This document shows, in pieces, positions 53,029 to 62,546 of a stretch of DNA of 64,000 bases. The notes below the pieces were generated by a model that searched no databases, was not told the DNA's origin, and worked only from the letters and a program-made list of their open reading frames with translations. Numbering within the stretch: position 1 is the first letter of the stretch; the number at the start of each line of letters is the position of its first letter. The DNA lies in contig NZ_CP116939.1 of the NCBI RefSeq assembly GCF_050219315.1, forward strand, positions 744,001 to 808,000, written 5' to 3'. This DNA is from Megasphaera_A sueciensis. Lineage in GTDB: Bacteria > Bacillota > Negativicutes > Veillonellales > Megasphaeraceae. The translations under genes were made by a program, and so were the position numbers.

Positions 53029-53712
53029 TTAATAATTACGTACTCTGCCATGAATGGTTACCATATCACGTTGCATGGTAACCGTATCTGGCAGGATTCC
53101 CAGAGGAAAATTTGAAAAATCATATATCTCAACGCTGGGTGATTTTATTTTGTAGGCCATTCCCATTCCCTCGACGGAAACATTTGTAGGAATAAACATA
53201 AGCTTTTTTTCTTGCATTCCAAAATGCCCGCGAATGTTTGCTTTCGCTTCGATGATACCGCCTAAAGACATTGTCCCAGTTACGTATACCATATCATCGT
53301 CAAATACAACTTTTACATTGGAAAGATTGTCGACTTTATCTATCAAAAACCTACGCAAATCTTCGCTGCGTATAGATGCTGTCATATCTCCACTCTCTGC
53401 ACGCATAATACTCAATTTTCCATCTATAAGAGAGGCTTGCGGACTGAAATGGACACCCTGCAGATTACAGTCAAAGGAAGCCAATTTTAGACTGCCGACT
53501 TGAGCGTCCTGGCCATGAATTTGAACAGTGTCCATCGCCCCTGTCACTATTTTTATTCCTGGCTGTGCCTTCACTTGCACATCAGAACGTCGCAACTGCA
53601 TAGAATTTTGCAGGGAGTGATACAGCCCTTCTTCGGCAAGCTGCGGAGCATATTGATTGGCTCCGTAAACAAAACTGCCGACGCATATCAAAAAAATAAT
53701 CAGTTTTTTCAT
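53029..53712 (-). CDS. DUF2993 / LmeA-like exported protein
   Basis: A 227-residue protein with a signal peptide (KLIIFLICVGSFVYG) and a beta-rich domain of the DUF2993 type, related to mycobacterial LmeA, which aids envelope lipoglycan synthesis. Repeated VxV strands (VQVKAQPGIKIVTGAMD, KVVFDDDMVYVTG) fit a lipid-binding TULIP-like fold. The ATG shares one base with the prfB stop. It leads the csaB-DUF5693 group, so an envelope role is likely. Confidence 0.8.
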   Translation of the reverse strand: MKKLIIFLICVGSFVYGANQYAPQLAEEGLYHSLQNSMQLRRSDVQVKAQPGIKIVTGAMDTVQIHGQDAQVGSLKLASFDCNLQGVHFSPQASLIDGKLSIMRAESGDMTASIRSEDLRRFLIDKVDNLSNVKVVFDDDMVYVTGTMSLGGIIEAKANIRGHFGMQEKKLMFIPTNVSVEGMGMAYKIKSPSVEIYDFSNFPLGILPDTVTMQRDMVTIHGRVRNY

Positions 53713-54837
53713 TATAGGTCCTGTTTAGCTAGTTTTTTATCCTTCTCTTGTTGTAAATACCCTTCAATAAACTGTTCAAGATCTCCATCCATCACAGCCT
53801 GAATATTGCTGGTTTCCACCCCGGTACGATGATCTTTAACCAAATTATATGGGTGAAATACATATGAGCGAATCTGGCTTCCCCATTCAATAGCTTGGTG
53901 GGTACCACCAATTTCCGCTTTGAGCTGTGCTTGTTTTTCCTGTTCTAACTCAAACAATTTAGCACGCAGATACTTCATACACATCTCTCTGTTTTGTACC
54001 TGCGAACGTTCATTTTGGCACTGAGCCACAATTCCTGTCGGAAGATGTGTCATTCGGACAGCCGAACTTGTTTTATTGACATGCTGGCCGCCGGCTCCAC
54101 TGGCTCTAAAGTAATCAACCCGCACTTCATCTATGTTAATGTCTATATCCATATCGTCAGGAAGTTCCGGCATAACATCAACTGCCGTAAATGATGTATG
54201 ACGGCGAGCCGCTGCATCAAAAGGAGAAATCCGAACCAAGCGATGAACACCCTTTTCCGATTTTAAATATCCATATGCATGGTCACCTTCAATAGTAAAC
54301 ATGGCACTTTTAACACCGGCTTCGTCACCGGGCTGCATATCCATCATGATGATACGATATCCATTTTGCTCAGCCCAGCGGGTATACATACGGATCAACA
54401 TTTGTGTCCAATCCTGTGCTTCCGTTCCTCCTGCCCCGGCATGAAAAGTTAAAATAGCATTGCAATTATCATATTCACCGGAGAGCAAAAGTAATATTTC
54501 CCGTTTTTCTATTTCTTTTTCCAATTCTTCATATTGTTTCTCTATGTCTTCTGTTAAGGAAGTATCACCATCTTCCATCGCCATTTCCAAGAAATCCATT
54601 AAATCTGCAGCTTTATTTACCAACGCTTCATGACCTTCGACTTCCGTCTTTAAAAGCGTAGCTTCTTGAGAAATTGTTTTGGCTCTATCTTGATCATTCC
54701 AAAAAGTCGGGTCACTCATCTGCATATCGAAATCCATAATTCTTTCTTTTTTTCGAACTAAGTTAAAGTGAATCCCCGATTTCTTGTATTCTTTTTTGCA
54801 AATCTTCTAAAGGTTTTCTAATTTCATCTAGTAACAC
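53712..54837 (-). CDS. prfB: Peptide chain release factor 2, expressed by +1 frameshift
   Basis: Releases finished proteins at UGA and UAA codons. The main frame shows the SPF recognition tripeptide (VRISPFDAAA) and the catalytic GAGGQHVNKT. It lacks the usual N-terminus, which is encoded upstream in another frame: from GTG 54837 (after GGTGA; ATG 54849 is an alternative) codons for LLDEIRKPLEDLQ run to TCA CTT TAA at 54771-54763. Skipping one T at CTT-T joins it to NLVRKKERIMDF, giving about 374 residues. A GGGG lies just upstream as in other prfB sites. The in-frame stop is UAA rather than UGA. Confidence 0.93.
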
Positions 54838-54891
54838 AAGTTTCACCATCTTTCAAAATATATACATTTATATCATCAACAGCCAATCGTT

Positions 54892-57360
54892 TTATTTTTC
54901 ATGTCCCCGTTCGTCTGCTTCAATATCTTCTTTGCTGACCGGTTTGTTTTCCGGATGCACGGTTGTAGCTCCTTCTAAATGATTTTCTGCTTTCGGCACA
55001 GAGCTGCTGTACGTGATTTGAATATGGTACAAGAAAGTAACAACGGTTCGTTTGATAGAATCCACCATTTCTTCAAACATTTCATAGGCTTCAAATTTAT
55101 ATTCAACAAGGGGATTTTTCTGTCCATAAGCTCGCAGATTAATGCCTTCCTTTAATGCATCCATCGCATCCAAGTGATCCATCCACTTACTGTCAACAAC
55201 ACGCAACATAATTGCCTTTTCCAGTTCACGCATCGTGGGTGCCCCTATTTCTTTTTCACGGGCATCATACAGTTCGGTTGCAATCGTATGCAATTTTTCT
55301 TGTACCTCTATACGGCTGAGATTTTCCAGTTCTTGGACCGTTGTGGCTCCCTTAGGTACAAAATATTGCTCCATTTGCTGTAAAAGGCCTGTAAAGTCCC
55401 ATTCTTCCGGATATAGTTTTTCATTGGCATATTTTTCCAATCCATCCATGATAATGTCATCCACCATACCGATAATTGTTTCCCGCAGCGATTCCACCTG
55501 CAAAACCTGGCGTCGTTGACCATAGAGAACTTCACGCTGTTGATTCATGACGTCATCATATTCCAACACATATTTACGAATTTCAAAATTATGAGCTTCC
55601 ACTTTTTTTTGTGCTTTTTCTATGGATTTAGTAATCATAGAATGTGTAATCGGTTCATCTTCATCCATCCCGAGCTTATCCATTACCTTGGAAATGTTAT
55701 CAGAACCGAAAATTCTCATGAGATCATCTTCCAAAGACAAGAAAAATTGTGTAGTTCCCGGATCTCCCTGCCGTCCGGAACGTCCTCTAAGCTGGTTATC
55801 AATTCGTCTGCTTTCATGACGTTCTGTTCCAATAATCATGAGTCCTCCCAATTCAGGAACTCCCTTACCCAATTTGATATCCGTACCGCGGCCGGCCATA
55901 TTGGTGGCTATCGTTACCATATTCGGCTGTCCTGCCTCTTTTATGATATCCGCTTCTTTTTCATGATATTTAGCATTCAATACATTATGTACAATATTTT
56001 CTTTGTCCAAAAGCCCACTGATGATTTCCGACTGACTAATAGAAGTCGTGCCCACTAACAGCGGTTGTCCTTTGGCATGGCGCACCTTAATTTCCCGAAC
56101 AACGGCACGATATTTGGCATTTTTTGTTTTGTATATCATATCCGGCAAATCCTTACGTATCATTGGCATATTGGTCGGAATAACATATACATCCAGCTTG
56201 TAAATCTTGTTGAATTCATCTTCTTCTGTTTTGGCTGTACCAGTCATGCCCGCCAGTTTATTATACATACGGAAATAATTTTGGAAGGTAATAGTCGCCA
56301 ACGTCTTGCTTTCACCTTGAACTTTAACACCTTCTTTAGCTTCAATAGACTGATGCAATCCATCACTATAGCGGCGACCGTACATAAGACGACCGGTAAA
56401 TTCATCGACAATGACGATTTCTCCATTTTTAACAACGTAATCTTTATCCAAATGCATCATAAAACAAGCCCGTAAAGCCTGAATAACCAAGTGATTCAGT
56501 TCTAAGTGTTCATTATCGAACATATTGCTGATACCCAGCATTTTTTCAATTTTATGAGCGCCTTCTTCTGTTGGTGCAATCGTTTTTTGTTTTTCGTCCA
56601 TCGTATAATCTTCATCTTTTTTCAAGCGTTTTACAATAGCTGCCAGTGTATAATACATATCTGTTGATTTTTCTCCCGGACCGGAGATAATAAGGGGTGT
56701 ACGGGCTTCATCAATAAGAATACTATCAACTTCATCGACGATACAATAGTTAAGAGGGCGCTGTACCATCTGATCGGCGCTGATTACCATATTATCCCGC
56801 AGATAATCAAACCCGAATTCATTGTTTGTTCCATATGTAATATCTGCATTATACGCACGGCGTCTTTGGTCATAATCTAAATCATGGACAATCAATCCGA
56901 CAGACAGTCCTAAAAATTTATAAATTTGACCCATTTCTTCACTGTCCCGTGTAGCAAGGTAATCATTGACTGTAACAACATGAACACCTTTACCTGACAA
57001 TGCATTCAAATAAACAGGTAAAGTTGCAACCAAGGTTTTCCCTTCACCCGTTCTCATTTCTGCTATATCTCCACGATGAAGCACAATACCGCCCAGCAAT
57101 TGTACGTCAAAATGCCGCATTCCCGTAACTCGTCTTGATGCTTCACGGACAACAGCAAATGCTTCGGGCAGCAAGTCATCCAATGTTTCGCCTTCCTGTA
57201 TGCGCTTTTTGAATTCCAGCGTTTTACCTGCCAACGATGCATCACTCAAATCTACCAACGAAGCTTCCAATCTATTGACTTCTTTAACAATCGGCCACAT
57301 CTTTTTTAATTCGCGCTCTGTATTGTTTCCAAGTAATCTATTTACTAATTTGTCAAACAC
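54892..57360 (-). CDS. secA: Preprotein translocase ATPase SecA
   Basis: Motor that drives proteins through SecYEG. The 822-residue protein has Walker A MRTGEGKT, the DEVD-type VDEVDSILIDEA, the GRGTDIKLG and QLRGRSGRQGDPG helicase motifs and the preprotein cross-linking domain. It ends EADERGHEK and lacks the C-terminal zinc-binding CxC..CH motif used for SecB and lipid contact in many bacteria. The start is GTG behind GGAGG. It has its own promoter and heads the prfB-to-cvfB direction of genes. Confidence 0.97.
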   Translation of the reverse strand: MFDKLVNRLLGNNTERELKKMWPIVKEVNRLEASLVDLSDASLAGKTLEFKKRIQEGETLDDLLPEAFAVVREASRRVTGMRHFDVQLLGGIVLHRGDIAEMRTGEGKTLVATLPVYLNALSGKGVHVVTVNDYLATRDSEEMGQIYKFLGLSVGLIVHDLDYDQRRRAYNADITYGTNNEFGFDYLRDNMVISADQMVQRPLNYCIVDEVDSILIDEARTPLIISGPGEKSTDMYYTLAAIVKRLKKDEDYTMDEKQKTIAPTEEGAHKIEKMLGISNMFDNEHLELNHLVIQALRACFMMHLDKDYVVKNGEIVIVDEFTGRLMYGRRYSDGLHQSIEAKEGVKVQGESKTLATITFQNYFRMYNKLAGMTGTAKTEEDEFNKIYKLDVYVIPTNMPMIRKDLPDMIYKTKNAKYRAVVREIKVRHAKGQPLLVGTTSISQSEIISGLLDKENIVHNVLNAKYHEKEADIIKEAGQPNMVTIATNMAGRGTDIKLGKGVPELGGLMIIGTERHESRRIDNQLRGRSGRQGDPGTTQFFLSLEDDLMRIFGSDNISKVMDKLGMDEDEPITHSMITKSIEKAQKKVEAHNFEIRKYVLEYDDVMNQQREVLYGQRRQVLQVESLRETIIGMVDDIIMDGLEKYANEKLYPEEWDFTGLLQQMEQYFVPKGATTVQELENLSRIEVQEKLHTIATELYDAREKEIGAPTMRELEKAIMLRVVDSKWMDHLDAMDALKEGINLRAYGQKNPLVEYKFEAYEMFEEMVDSIKRTVVTFLYHIQITYSSSVPKAENHLEGATTVHPENKPVSKEDIEADERGHEK

Positions 57361-57665
57361 CTGAACAGCCCTCCAATTAATTGCACAAATAAGATATCTA
57401 CTCTATCAACATCAATAATATATTTTATCATAAATACATATTATTAGTCAAAAATATCCATCTTTTATACTTTGTTTGTCACGTTATGTATCATACCACA
57501 AATGCCCGAGGAATAACACTTGTTTTTTTGTCGTTTTCTTAACATTTATCAATCTTGCATCTCCTGCGTGTATGACAGGAAATAATAAAAATACTTTATT
57601 GTTTTCTCTATCTTTTTATGACAATCAATGCTATACTAGATAAGTTACATTAATAGGAGGTATAC
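57361..57665. other. Divergent region between secA and the DEAD-box helicase
   Basis: About 305 bases holding the secA promoter on the minus strand and, on the plus strand, TATACT near 57,634 as a probable -10 box for the helicase, with no clear -35. No gene was found. Confidence 0.5.
57422..57451 (-). promoter_or_regulatory. Promoter of secA
   Basis: On the minus strand TTGACT (57451-57446), 18 bases and TAAAAT (57427-57422), about 60 bases upstream of the GTG start. Confidence 0.6.
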
Positions 57666-59234
57666 ATGTTAGAAAAATTCAAAGAACTGAACATCAATGA
57701 CGTAATCATCCAAGCCCTGAACGAAATGGGATTTGAAGAACCAACCCCCATTCAAGCCGAATCCATCCCGGTCGCATTGTCCGGTAATGATATGATCGGC
57801 CAAGCTCAAACTGGTACAGGGAAAACGGCTGCTTACGCAATTCCCGTGCTGGAAAAAATCTTGGCCGCAACACCTACAAAAGATATCCAAACTGTCGTCT
57901 TATCACCAACACGTGAACTAGCAATGCAGGTTGCTGAAGAAATCAACCACCTTGCACAATTTACCAACATTCAAGCACTGCCAATTTACGGTGGTCAAGA
58001 TATTGACCGCCAGCTTCGTCGTCTGCGAAAAAATCCGCAGATCGTGGTAGCTACGCCAGGACGTTTAATTGACCACATGAAAAGAGGTACAATTCGTCTT
58101 AACCATATTTCAACTATTGTACTTGACGAAGCAGATGAAATGCTCAATATGGGTTTTATCGATGACATCAACCTAATTATGGCTGCAACTCCAGCAGATA
58201 CCCGGCAAACATTGCTTTTTTCAGCAACCATGCCTAAACCGATTCAAGAACTAGCGCAGAAATTTCTGCACGATCCACAGATCATACGCATGAAAGCAAA
58301 GGAAGTTACAATTGATCTTATTGAACAATCATACATCGAAGTACCCGATCGTCAAAAGTTTGATATACTTTGCCGGCTGCTCGATTTACAGGATCCTGAT
58401 CTAGCGATTATTTTTGTCCGCACGAAACGTCGTGTCGATGAAGTATCAGAAGCATTAAAAAAGCGCGGCTTTTCTGCGGAAGGCATCCATGGAGATTTGA
58501 CACAGGCCAAAAGAGATACGGTCATACGGCAGTTCCGTGAAAAAACAATTGATATTCTCGTCGCTACAGATGTAGCTGCCCGTGGATTAGATATCAGCGG
58601 TGTCACGCACGTATATAACTATGATCTGCCGCAAGATCCGGAAAGTTATGTTCATCGAGTCGGCCGTACTGGCCGTGCCGGACAAACCGGCGAAGCCATG
58701 ACCTTTGTTATTCCTCGTGAAATAGAACATCTCCGCACCATTGAACGGTTAATCAAACGGCCTATTCCTCGTCGCAAAGCCCCTTCCTTCTCAGAAGCTC
58801 TTGAAGGCGCACAGCAGAGCGCTATCAGAAACCTTGCTGCCGCAGCCGAAGACGGGAGCGTAGAAAGTTATCGTGCCAGTGCTGAAGAATTGTTATCTAA
58901 TTTTGATTCTGTTGCCTTGGTTTCAGCTGCTATTAAACTGCTGACAAAAGAACCAGATACGACTCCTGTAAAAATTACAGAAGAAGCGCCTCTTCGTATA
59001 AAACGCAGTTTTCATTCCAACAATAGCACAAACCGCCGTCGTGATTATTCGGGAAGCAAAGATCGAAAACATGAAGGCGATCATCATCGCAGTTCCGGTG
59101 ATCGAGAAAAAAAACGCCGATTCAGCGACTCTCGTTCTTCAGATCGTAAATCGCGTGAACCACGCAAATCAAATGAAAAAAAACAACATAAAGAACCAAA
59201 CCGTTCTGTTTTTAAACCTTACTTTAAAGATTAA
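57666..59234 (+). CDS. DEAD-box RNA helicase (CshA/DeaD-like)
   Basis: ATP-dependent RNA helicase. The 522-residue protein has the Q motif (GFEEPTPIQ), motif I AQTGTGKT (47-54), PTREL (81-85), DEAD (154-157), SAT (186-188) and the later ARGLDI and HRVGRTGRAG motifs. The C-terminal tail (about 450-522) is very rich in Arg, Lys, Ser and His (DRKHEGDHHRSSGDREKKRR), typical for non-specific RNA binding in cold-adaptation and RNA-decay helicases. TAGGAGGT precedes the ATG. Confidence 0.95.
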   Translation: MLEKFKELNINDVIIQALNEMGFEEPTPIQAESIPVALSGNDMIGQAQTGTGKTAAYAIPVLEKILAATPTKDIQTVVLSPTRELAMQVAEEINHLAQFTNIQALPIYGGQDIDRQLRRLRKNPQIVVATPGRLIDHMKRGTIRLNHISTIVLDEADEMLNMGFIDDINLIMAATPADTRQTLLFSATMPKPIQELAQKFLHDPQIIRMKAKEVTIDLIEQSYIEVPDRQKFDILCRLLDLQDPDLAIIFVRTKRRVDEVSEALKKRGFSAEGIHGDLTQAKRDTVIRQFREKTIDILVATDVAARGLDISGVTHVYNYDLPQDPESYVHRVGRTGRAGQTGEAMTFVIPREIEHLRTIERLIKRPIPRRKAPSFSEALEGAQQSAIRNLAAAAEDGSVESYRASAEELLSNFDSVALVSAAIKLLTKEPDTTPVKITEEAPLRIKRSFHSNNSTNRRRDYSGSKDRKHEGDHHRSSGDREKKRRFSDSRSSDRKSREPRKSNEKKQHKEPNRSVFKPYFKD

Positions 59235-59274
59235 AAAAATCCTCATCAGAAATTTTTCTGATGAGGATTTTTTT
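59233..59274. terminator. Bidirectional terminator between helicase and HIT genes
   Basis: Arms 59233-59252 and 59255-59274 are a perfect 20-bp inverted repeat with a GC-containing core (ATCCTCATCAG) and A/T runs on both sides, suited to end both convergent transcripts. Confidence 0.9.
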
Positions 59275-59277
59275 ACG

Positions 59278-59631
59278 TTATACTCCCGGCCAAGCCATTT
59301 CCTTACCACCGAGAATATGTGCATGCATATGGTGTACTGTCTGGCCTGCTTTTTCACCGGTATTAAAAACAACTCTATAGCCATCTTGAGACAACCCCAG
59401 CAGATCCGCTACCTTTTGGATAGCATACAACATTTTACCTGCTACTTCTGCATCTTCGGGTTTTAAATCAGCAATACTGCAAATATGTTTTTTGGGAACA
59501 ACAAGAACATGTACAGGTGCTACTGGTGCAATATCCTTAAAAGCAAAGAAATTTTCATCTTCATACACTTTTGCACTAGGTATTTCACCCATAATAATTT
59601 TACAAAATAAACAATCTTCCATTTTATTCAC
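59278..59631 (-). CDS. HIT family nucleotide hydrolase (HinT-like)
   Basis: A 117-residue histidine-triad protein that hydrolyses AMP linked to amines or phosphates. It starts with DCLFCKIIMGEIPS, including a CxxC zinc pair, and ends with the triad HHMHAHILGG. It overlaps mtaB by 8 bases and is the last gene of the dnaK-dnaJ-prmA-rsmE-mtaB run. Confidence 0.94.
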   Translation of the reverse strand: MNKMEDCLFCKIIMGEIPSAKVYEDENFFAFKDIAPVAPVHVLVVPKKHICSIADLKPEDAEVAGKMLYAIQKVADLLGLSQDGYRVVFNTGEKAGQTVHHMHAHILGGKEMAWPGV

Positions 59632-60940
59632 CCTCTCTGAATTTACCTAATAACGTATCGTCAGTTACTTCTTTTAATACAGCCCGAACTATTATTTTTT
59701 TACAATCACAGGGGAGTCCGCTTACTTGAACCCGTTCATAATTTTCCGAAAACCCTTCACCGCTGTCCCCCGTTTGTTTTTCTATTAAAACTCGGACAGT
59801 ATGTCCCAGCATGTGTTGCATTTCTTCTTTTTGCTGCCGTTTTGTCAAATCATTGACAAGCGATACCCGTTGTTTCTTTACTTGCTCGGGAACCTGATTT
59901 TCCATACTGGCTGCCGGAGTTCCCGGTCTAGGAGAATAGGGAAAGGCATGAATGTGTGAAAATTTTAAATATTTCAGCGTTTCTAAGGTTTCTTGAAACA
60001 AGGACTCCGTTTCACCGGGAAACCCCAAAATTAAATCTGTTGAAACCGTTAATCCATGAATATTTTCACGTAAATACTCAATTAATTGAACATACTCAGT
60101 CTTTGTATAATGCCGGTGCATCGATGATAATATTTCATCTGATCCCGATTGCAACGGCAAGTGAAGGTGCGGGCAAATTCGATTCGAAGAATTTATGACA
60201 GCAATCAAATCTTCGTCGACTTCCAATGATTCTATAGAACCCATCCGAATACGTTGTACTTGCGTTTCTTCAAGAAGACGGCGCAAAATCAAAGCTAATG
60301 TTGGTTGTTCAGGAAGATCCACCCCATAGGCACCTAAATGAATTCCTGTAAGTACAATTTCCTTGAATCCATAGGTAATAAGGCGTTTTGCTTCTTCAAT
60401 AACTGCATCCGGTTTTCGGGATTTAAGACTTCCTCTTGTATAGGGAATGATGCAATATGTACAAAAATTATTACACCCTTCTTGAATCTTGAGGTCGGCT
60501 CGTGTATGTTCTACTGCCGCCGGATATAAAGGAATTTCTTCAAACTCCTTATACGTCCGTACATCACGAACCGCCGTAACAGCATATTGATGTCCTTCCC
60601 CAATGTACATGTCAACAATATTCACAATTCGATGTTTTTCATTTATGCCAATAACAACATCTACCCCTTCCATTGTAGAAATAAATTCTGGCTCAAGTTG
60701 TGCATAACATCCAGTTACAACAACAATAGAAGATGAATTTAATTTTTTCGCGCGTCGAATATATTGACGTGATTTTTTTTCTCCCATTTGTGTAACAGAA
60801 CAGGTATTGATGACATATACATCTGCTACACCATGAAAATCAACCTCATGATAACCATGAGATAAAAATAAGCCACGCATACTGTCCGTATCATATTGAT
60901 TGACACGGCACCCGAGAGTGGCAAATGCAATTGTAGGCAT
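59624..60940 (-). CDS. mtaB: tRNA t6A37 methylthiotransferase MtaB
   Basis: Radical SAM enzyme converting t6A37 to ms2t6A37 in tRNAs reading ANN codons. The 438-residue protein has N-terminal cluster cysteines in TLGCRVNQYDTD, NTCSVT and GCYAQ, and the radical SAM motif CNNFCTYCIIP, with TRAM-like C-terminus. The start segment GCRVNQYD and position after rsmE distinguish it from miaB at 24 kb. Its ATG shares one base with the rsmE stop. Confidence 0.95.
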   Translation of the reverse strand: MPTIAFATLGCRVNQYDTDSMRGLFLSHGYHEVDFHGVADVYVINTCSVTQMGEKKSRQYIRRAKKLNSSSIVVVTGCYAQLEPEFISTMEGVDVVIGINEKHRIVNIVDMYIGEGHQYAVTAVRDVRTYKEFEEIPLYPAAVEHTRADLKIQEGCNNFCTYCIIPYTRGSLKSRKPDAVIEEAKRLITYGFKEIVLTGIHLGAYGVDLPEQPTLALILRRLLEETQVQRIRMGSIESLEVDEDLIAVINSSNRICPHLHLPLQSGSDEILSSMHRHYTKTEYVQLIEYLRENIHGLTVSTDLILGFPGETESLFQETLETLKYLKFSHIHAFPYSPRPGTPAASMENQVPEQVKKQRVSLVNDLTKRQQKEEMQHMLGHTVRVLIEKQTGDSGEGFSENYERVQVSGLPCDCKKIIVRAVLKEVTDDTLLGKFREGE

Positions 60941-61668
60941 TATTTAAATCCTCTTTCATACATAATAATTGAAATAGTTGCTATCGCCGCGGTTTCCGCT
61001 CGAAGAATGTGTGTACCCAATGATACGGTACGACACCAAGGTACTGTTTCACGCAGCAAAGCAATTTCATTTTTGTCAAATCCGCCTTCCGGTCCAATGC
61101 AAATAACTACGTCACCATTCCCCACTTGTTGGCAGATATCGTGAAAAGGTGCCGTCTCCTGTTCATAGGGAACAACAAAACGTACATCACGATACGCTTT
61201 AATCAGTTTAGGAATATCAAAAACAGCAGTGACCTCAGGGACATCATTGCGACCACATTGTTTAGCTGCTTCTAGCGCAATTTTCTGCCAGCGTTTTATT
61301 TTATCCTGTTGATGTGTTTCGTTTAATTTTACTACACAATGTTTCATTTGTACAGGAATAATACGGTCTACCCCTAATTCAACAGCTTTTTGGACAATCC
61401 ATTCAAACTTATCATTCTTTAGTAGTCCCGCAGCAAGAACCACCTTATCATTCGAAATAACAGCATCACTTATTTTATGAGCCGGCGTCAGAAAGACAGC
61501 ATGATTTTCTATTTGCGTAATAATGCAATCATACGTAGTACCTGTAGAATCCGTTACAGCAATGCTATCGCCTACTTTATGGCGCAATACTACCCTTACA
61601 TGATGAGCATCATCAGAAGATAATTCAAATGTGCTCGTCAACGGAAACGATGTAAAAATTTTTCTCAT
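60940..61668 (-). CDS. rsmE: 16S rRNA m3U1498 methyltransferase RsmE
   Basis: SPOUT-fold methyltransferase acting on U1498 in the decoding centre. The 242-residue protein has an N-terminal PUA-like region and C-terminal knot motifs CIGPEGGFDKNEIALL and VSLGTHILRAETAAIATI. The frame could open at 61677, but ATG 61668 has GAGGTGG at 5 bases and overlaps the prmA stop by one base (TGATG). Confidence 0.95.
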   Translation of the reverse strand: MRKIFTSFPLTSTFELSSDDAHHVRVVLRHKVGDSIAVTDSTGTTYDCIITQIENHAVFLTPAHKISDAVISNDKVVLAAGLLKNDKFEWIVQKAVELGVDRIIPVQMKHCVVKLNETHQQDKIKRWQKIALEAAKQCGRNDVPEVTAVFDIPKLIKAYRDVRFVVPYEQETAPFHDICQQVGNGDVVICIGPEGGFDKNEIALLRETVPWCRTVSLGTHILRAETAAIATISIIMYERGFK

Positions 61669-62546
61669 CACATCCACCTCATACGTACAGCGTACCAGCC
61701 ATTACGGAGTTGTTCATCAATCCATATAAAACCGTTTTCATCTGCAGCCCTGCGTATATCTTCAATACGATCATCAATAATACCGCTGGCAATAAAAATA
61801 CCGCCATCACGCAAATAATTTGGAAGCGCTGGCAATAAAGAAATAATAGCATCACTTACAATATTAGCCACAATGACATCCGCTTTATCAGTGCCATGTA
61901 CTACGGAATTCAATAAATCACTGCAGGATACATTAATATATGCGGCCATATTATTGAGTTCTATATTGACAGCTGCCTGTACTACCGACTTTTCATCAAG
62001 ATCAACGGCAGTAACATGTGCTGCTCCCAACTTTGCTGCAGCAATTGCAAGAATGCCAGTACCTGTTCCAATATCAAAAACTTTATCTCCATTTTTAATC
62101 GTTTTTTCAAGATAAGAAATACAAAGACTCGTCGTATCATGCAACCCACTACCAAAAGAAACCCCTGGTTCAATAGTAATAACCATATCGTCTTTGCCAG
62201 GTTTAACCTTTTCCCAAGCCGGTTCAACCCAAAATCTATTTGATATTTTCTTGGGGTGGAAATATTTCTGCCAAGTATACAGCCATGAAGAATCATCCGA
62301 TTGTGACTCCGAAATATTCCACGCTCCCTTAAAATCGCCGCGGGTTTCCAACTCTTTTAATTTTTCTTTTAACCTACAGATTATATGTTCTTGTTCTACC
62401 GGAAAGTACGCCGTAACACAAACACAGGCCCCATGTGATTTCTCTTCATCAATAATAGAACCGTTACTACCGTACTCGCATAAAAGAAGGGCCACCAATT
62501 CGGTGGCCTCTCCGGGGACAAACAAGTCTATTTTCTTCCATTTCAT
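61668..62546 (-). CDS. prmA: Ribosomal protein L11 methyltransferase PrmA
   Basis: Methylates several amines of L11. The 292-residue protein has the linker and SAM domain with EPGVSFGSGLHDTTSLC, VFDIGTGTGILAIAAAKLGA and IVANIVSDAI (NxxxD-like substrate site). It overlaps dnaJ by 4 bases (ATGA) and rsmE by 1, so the three are translationally linked. Confidence 0.95.
   Translation of the reverse strand: MKWKKIDLFVPGEATELVALLLCEYGSNGSIIDEEKSHGACVCVTAYFPVEQEHIICRLKEKLKELETRGDFKGAWNISESQSDDSSWLYTWQKYFHPKKISNRFWVEPAWEKVKPGKDDMVITIEPGVSFGSGLHDTTSLCISYLEKTIKNGDKVFDIGTGTGILAIAAAKLGAAHVTAVDLDEKSVVQAAVNIELNNMAAYINVSCSDLLNSVVHGTDKADVIVANIVSDAIISLLPALPNYLRDGGIFIASGIIDDRIEDIRRAADENGFIWIDEQLRNGWYAVRMRWM

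Noticed and set aside
53712..54737. prfB as a gene starting at the ATG at 54737
   Set aside because: That start removes the normal RF2 N-terminus. The upstream frame and CTT-T slip site give the full protein.
55516..56058. 180-codon plus-strand frame opposite secA
   Set aside because: Antisense shadow of secA with no start signals or family likeness.
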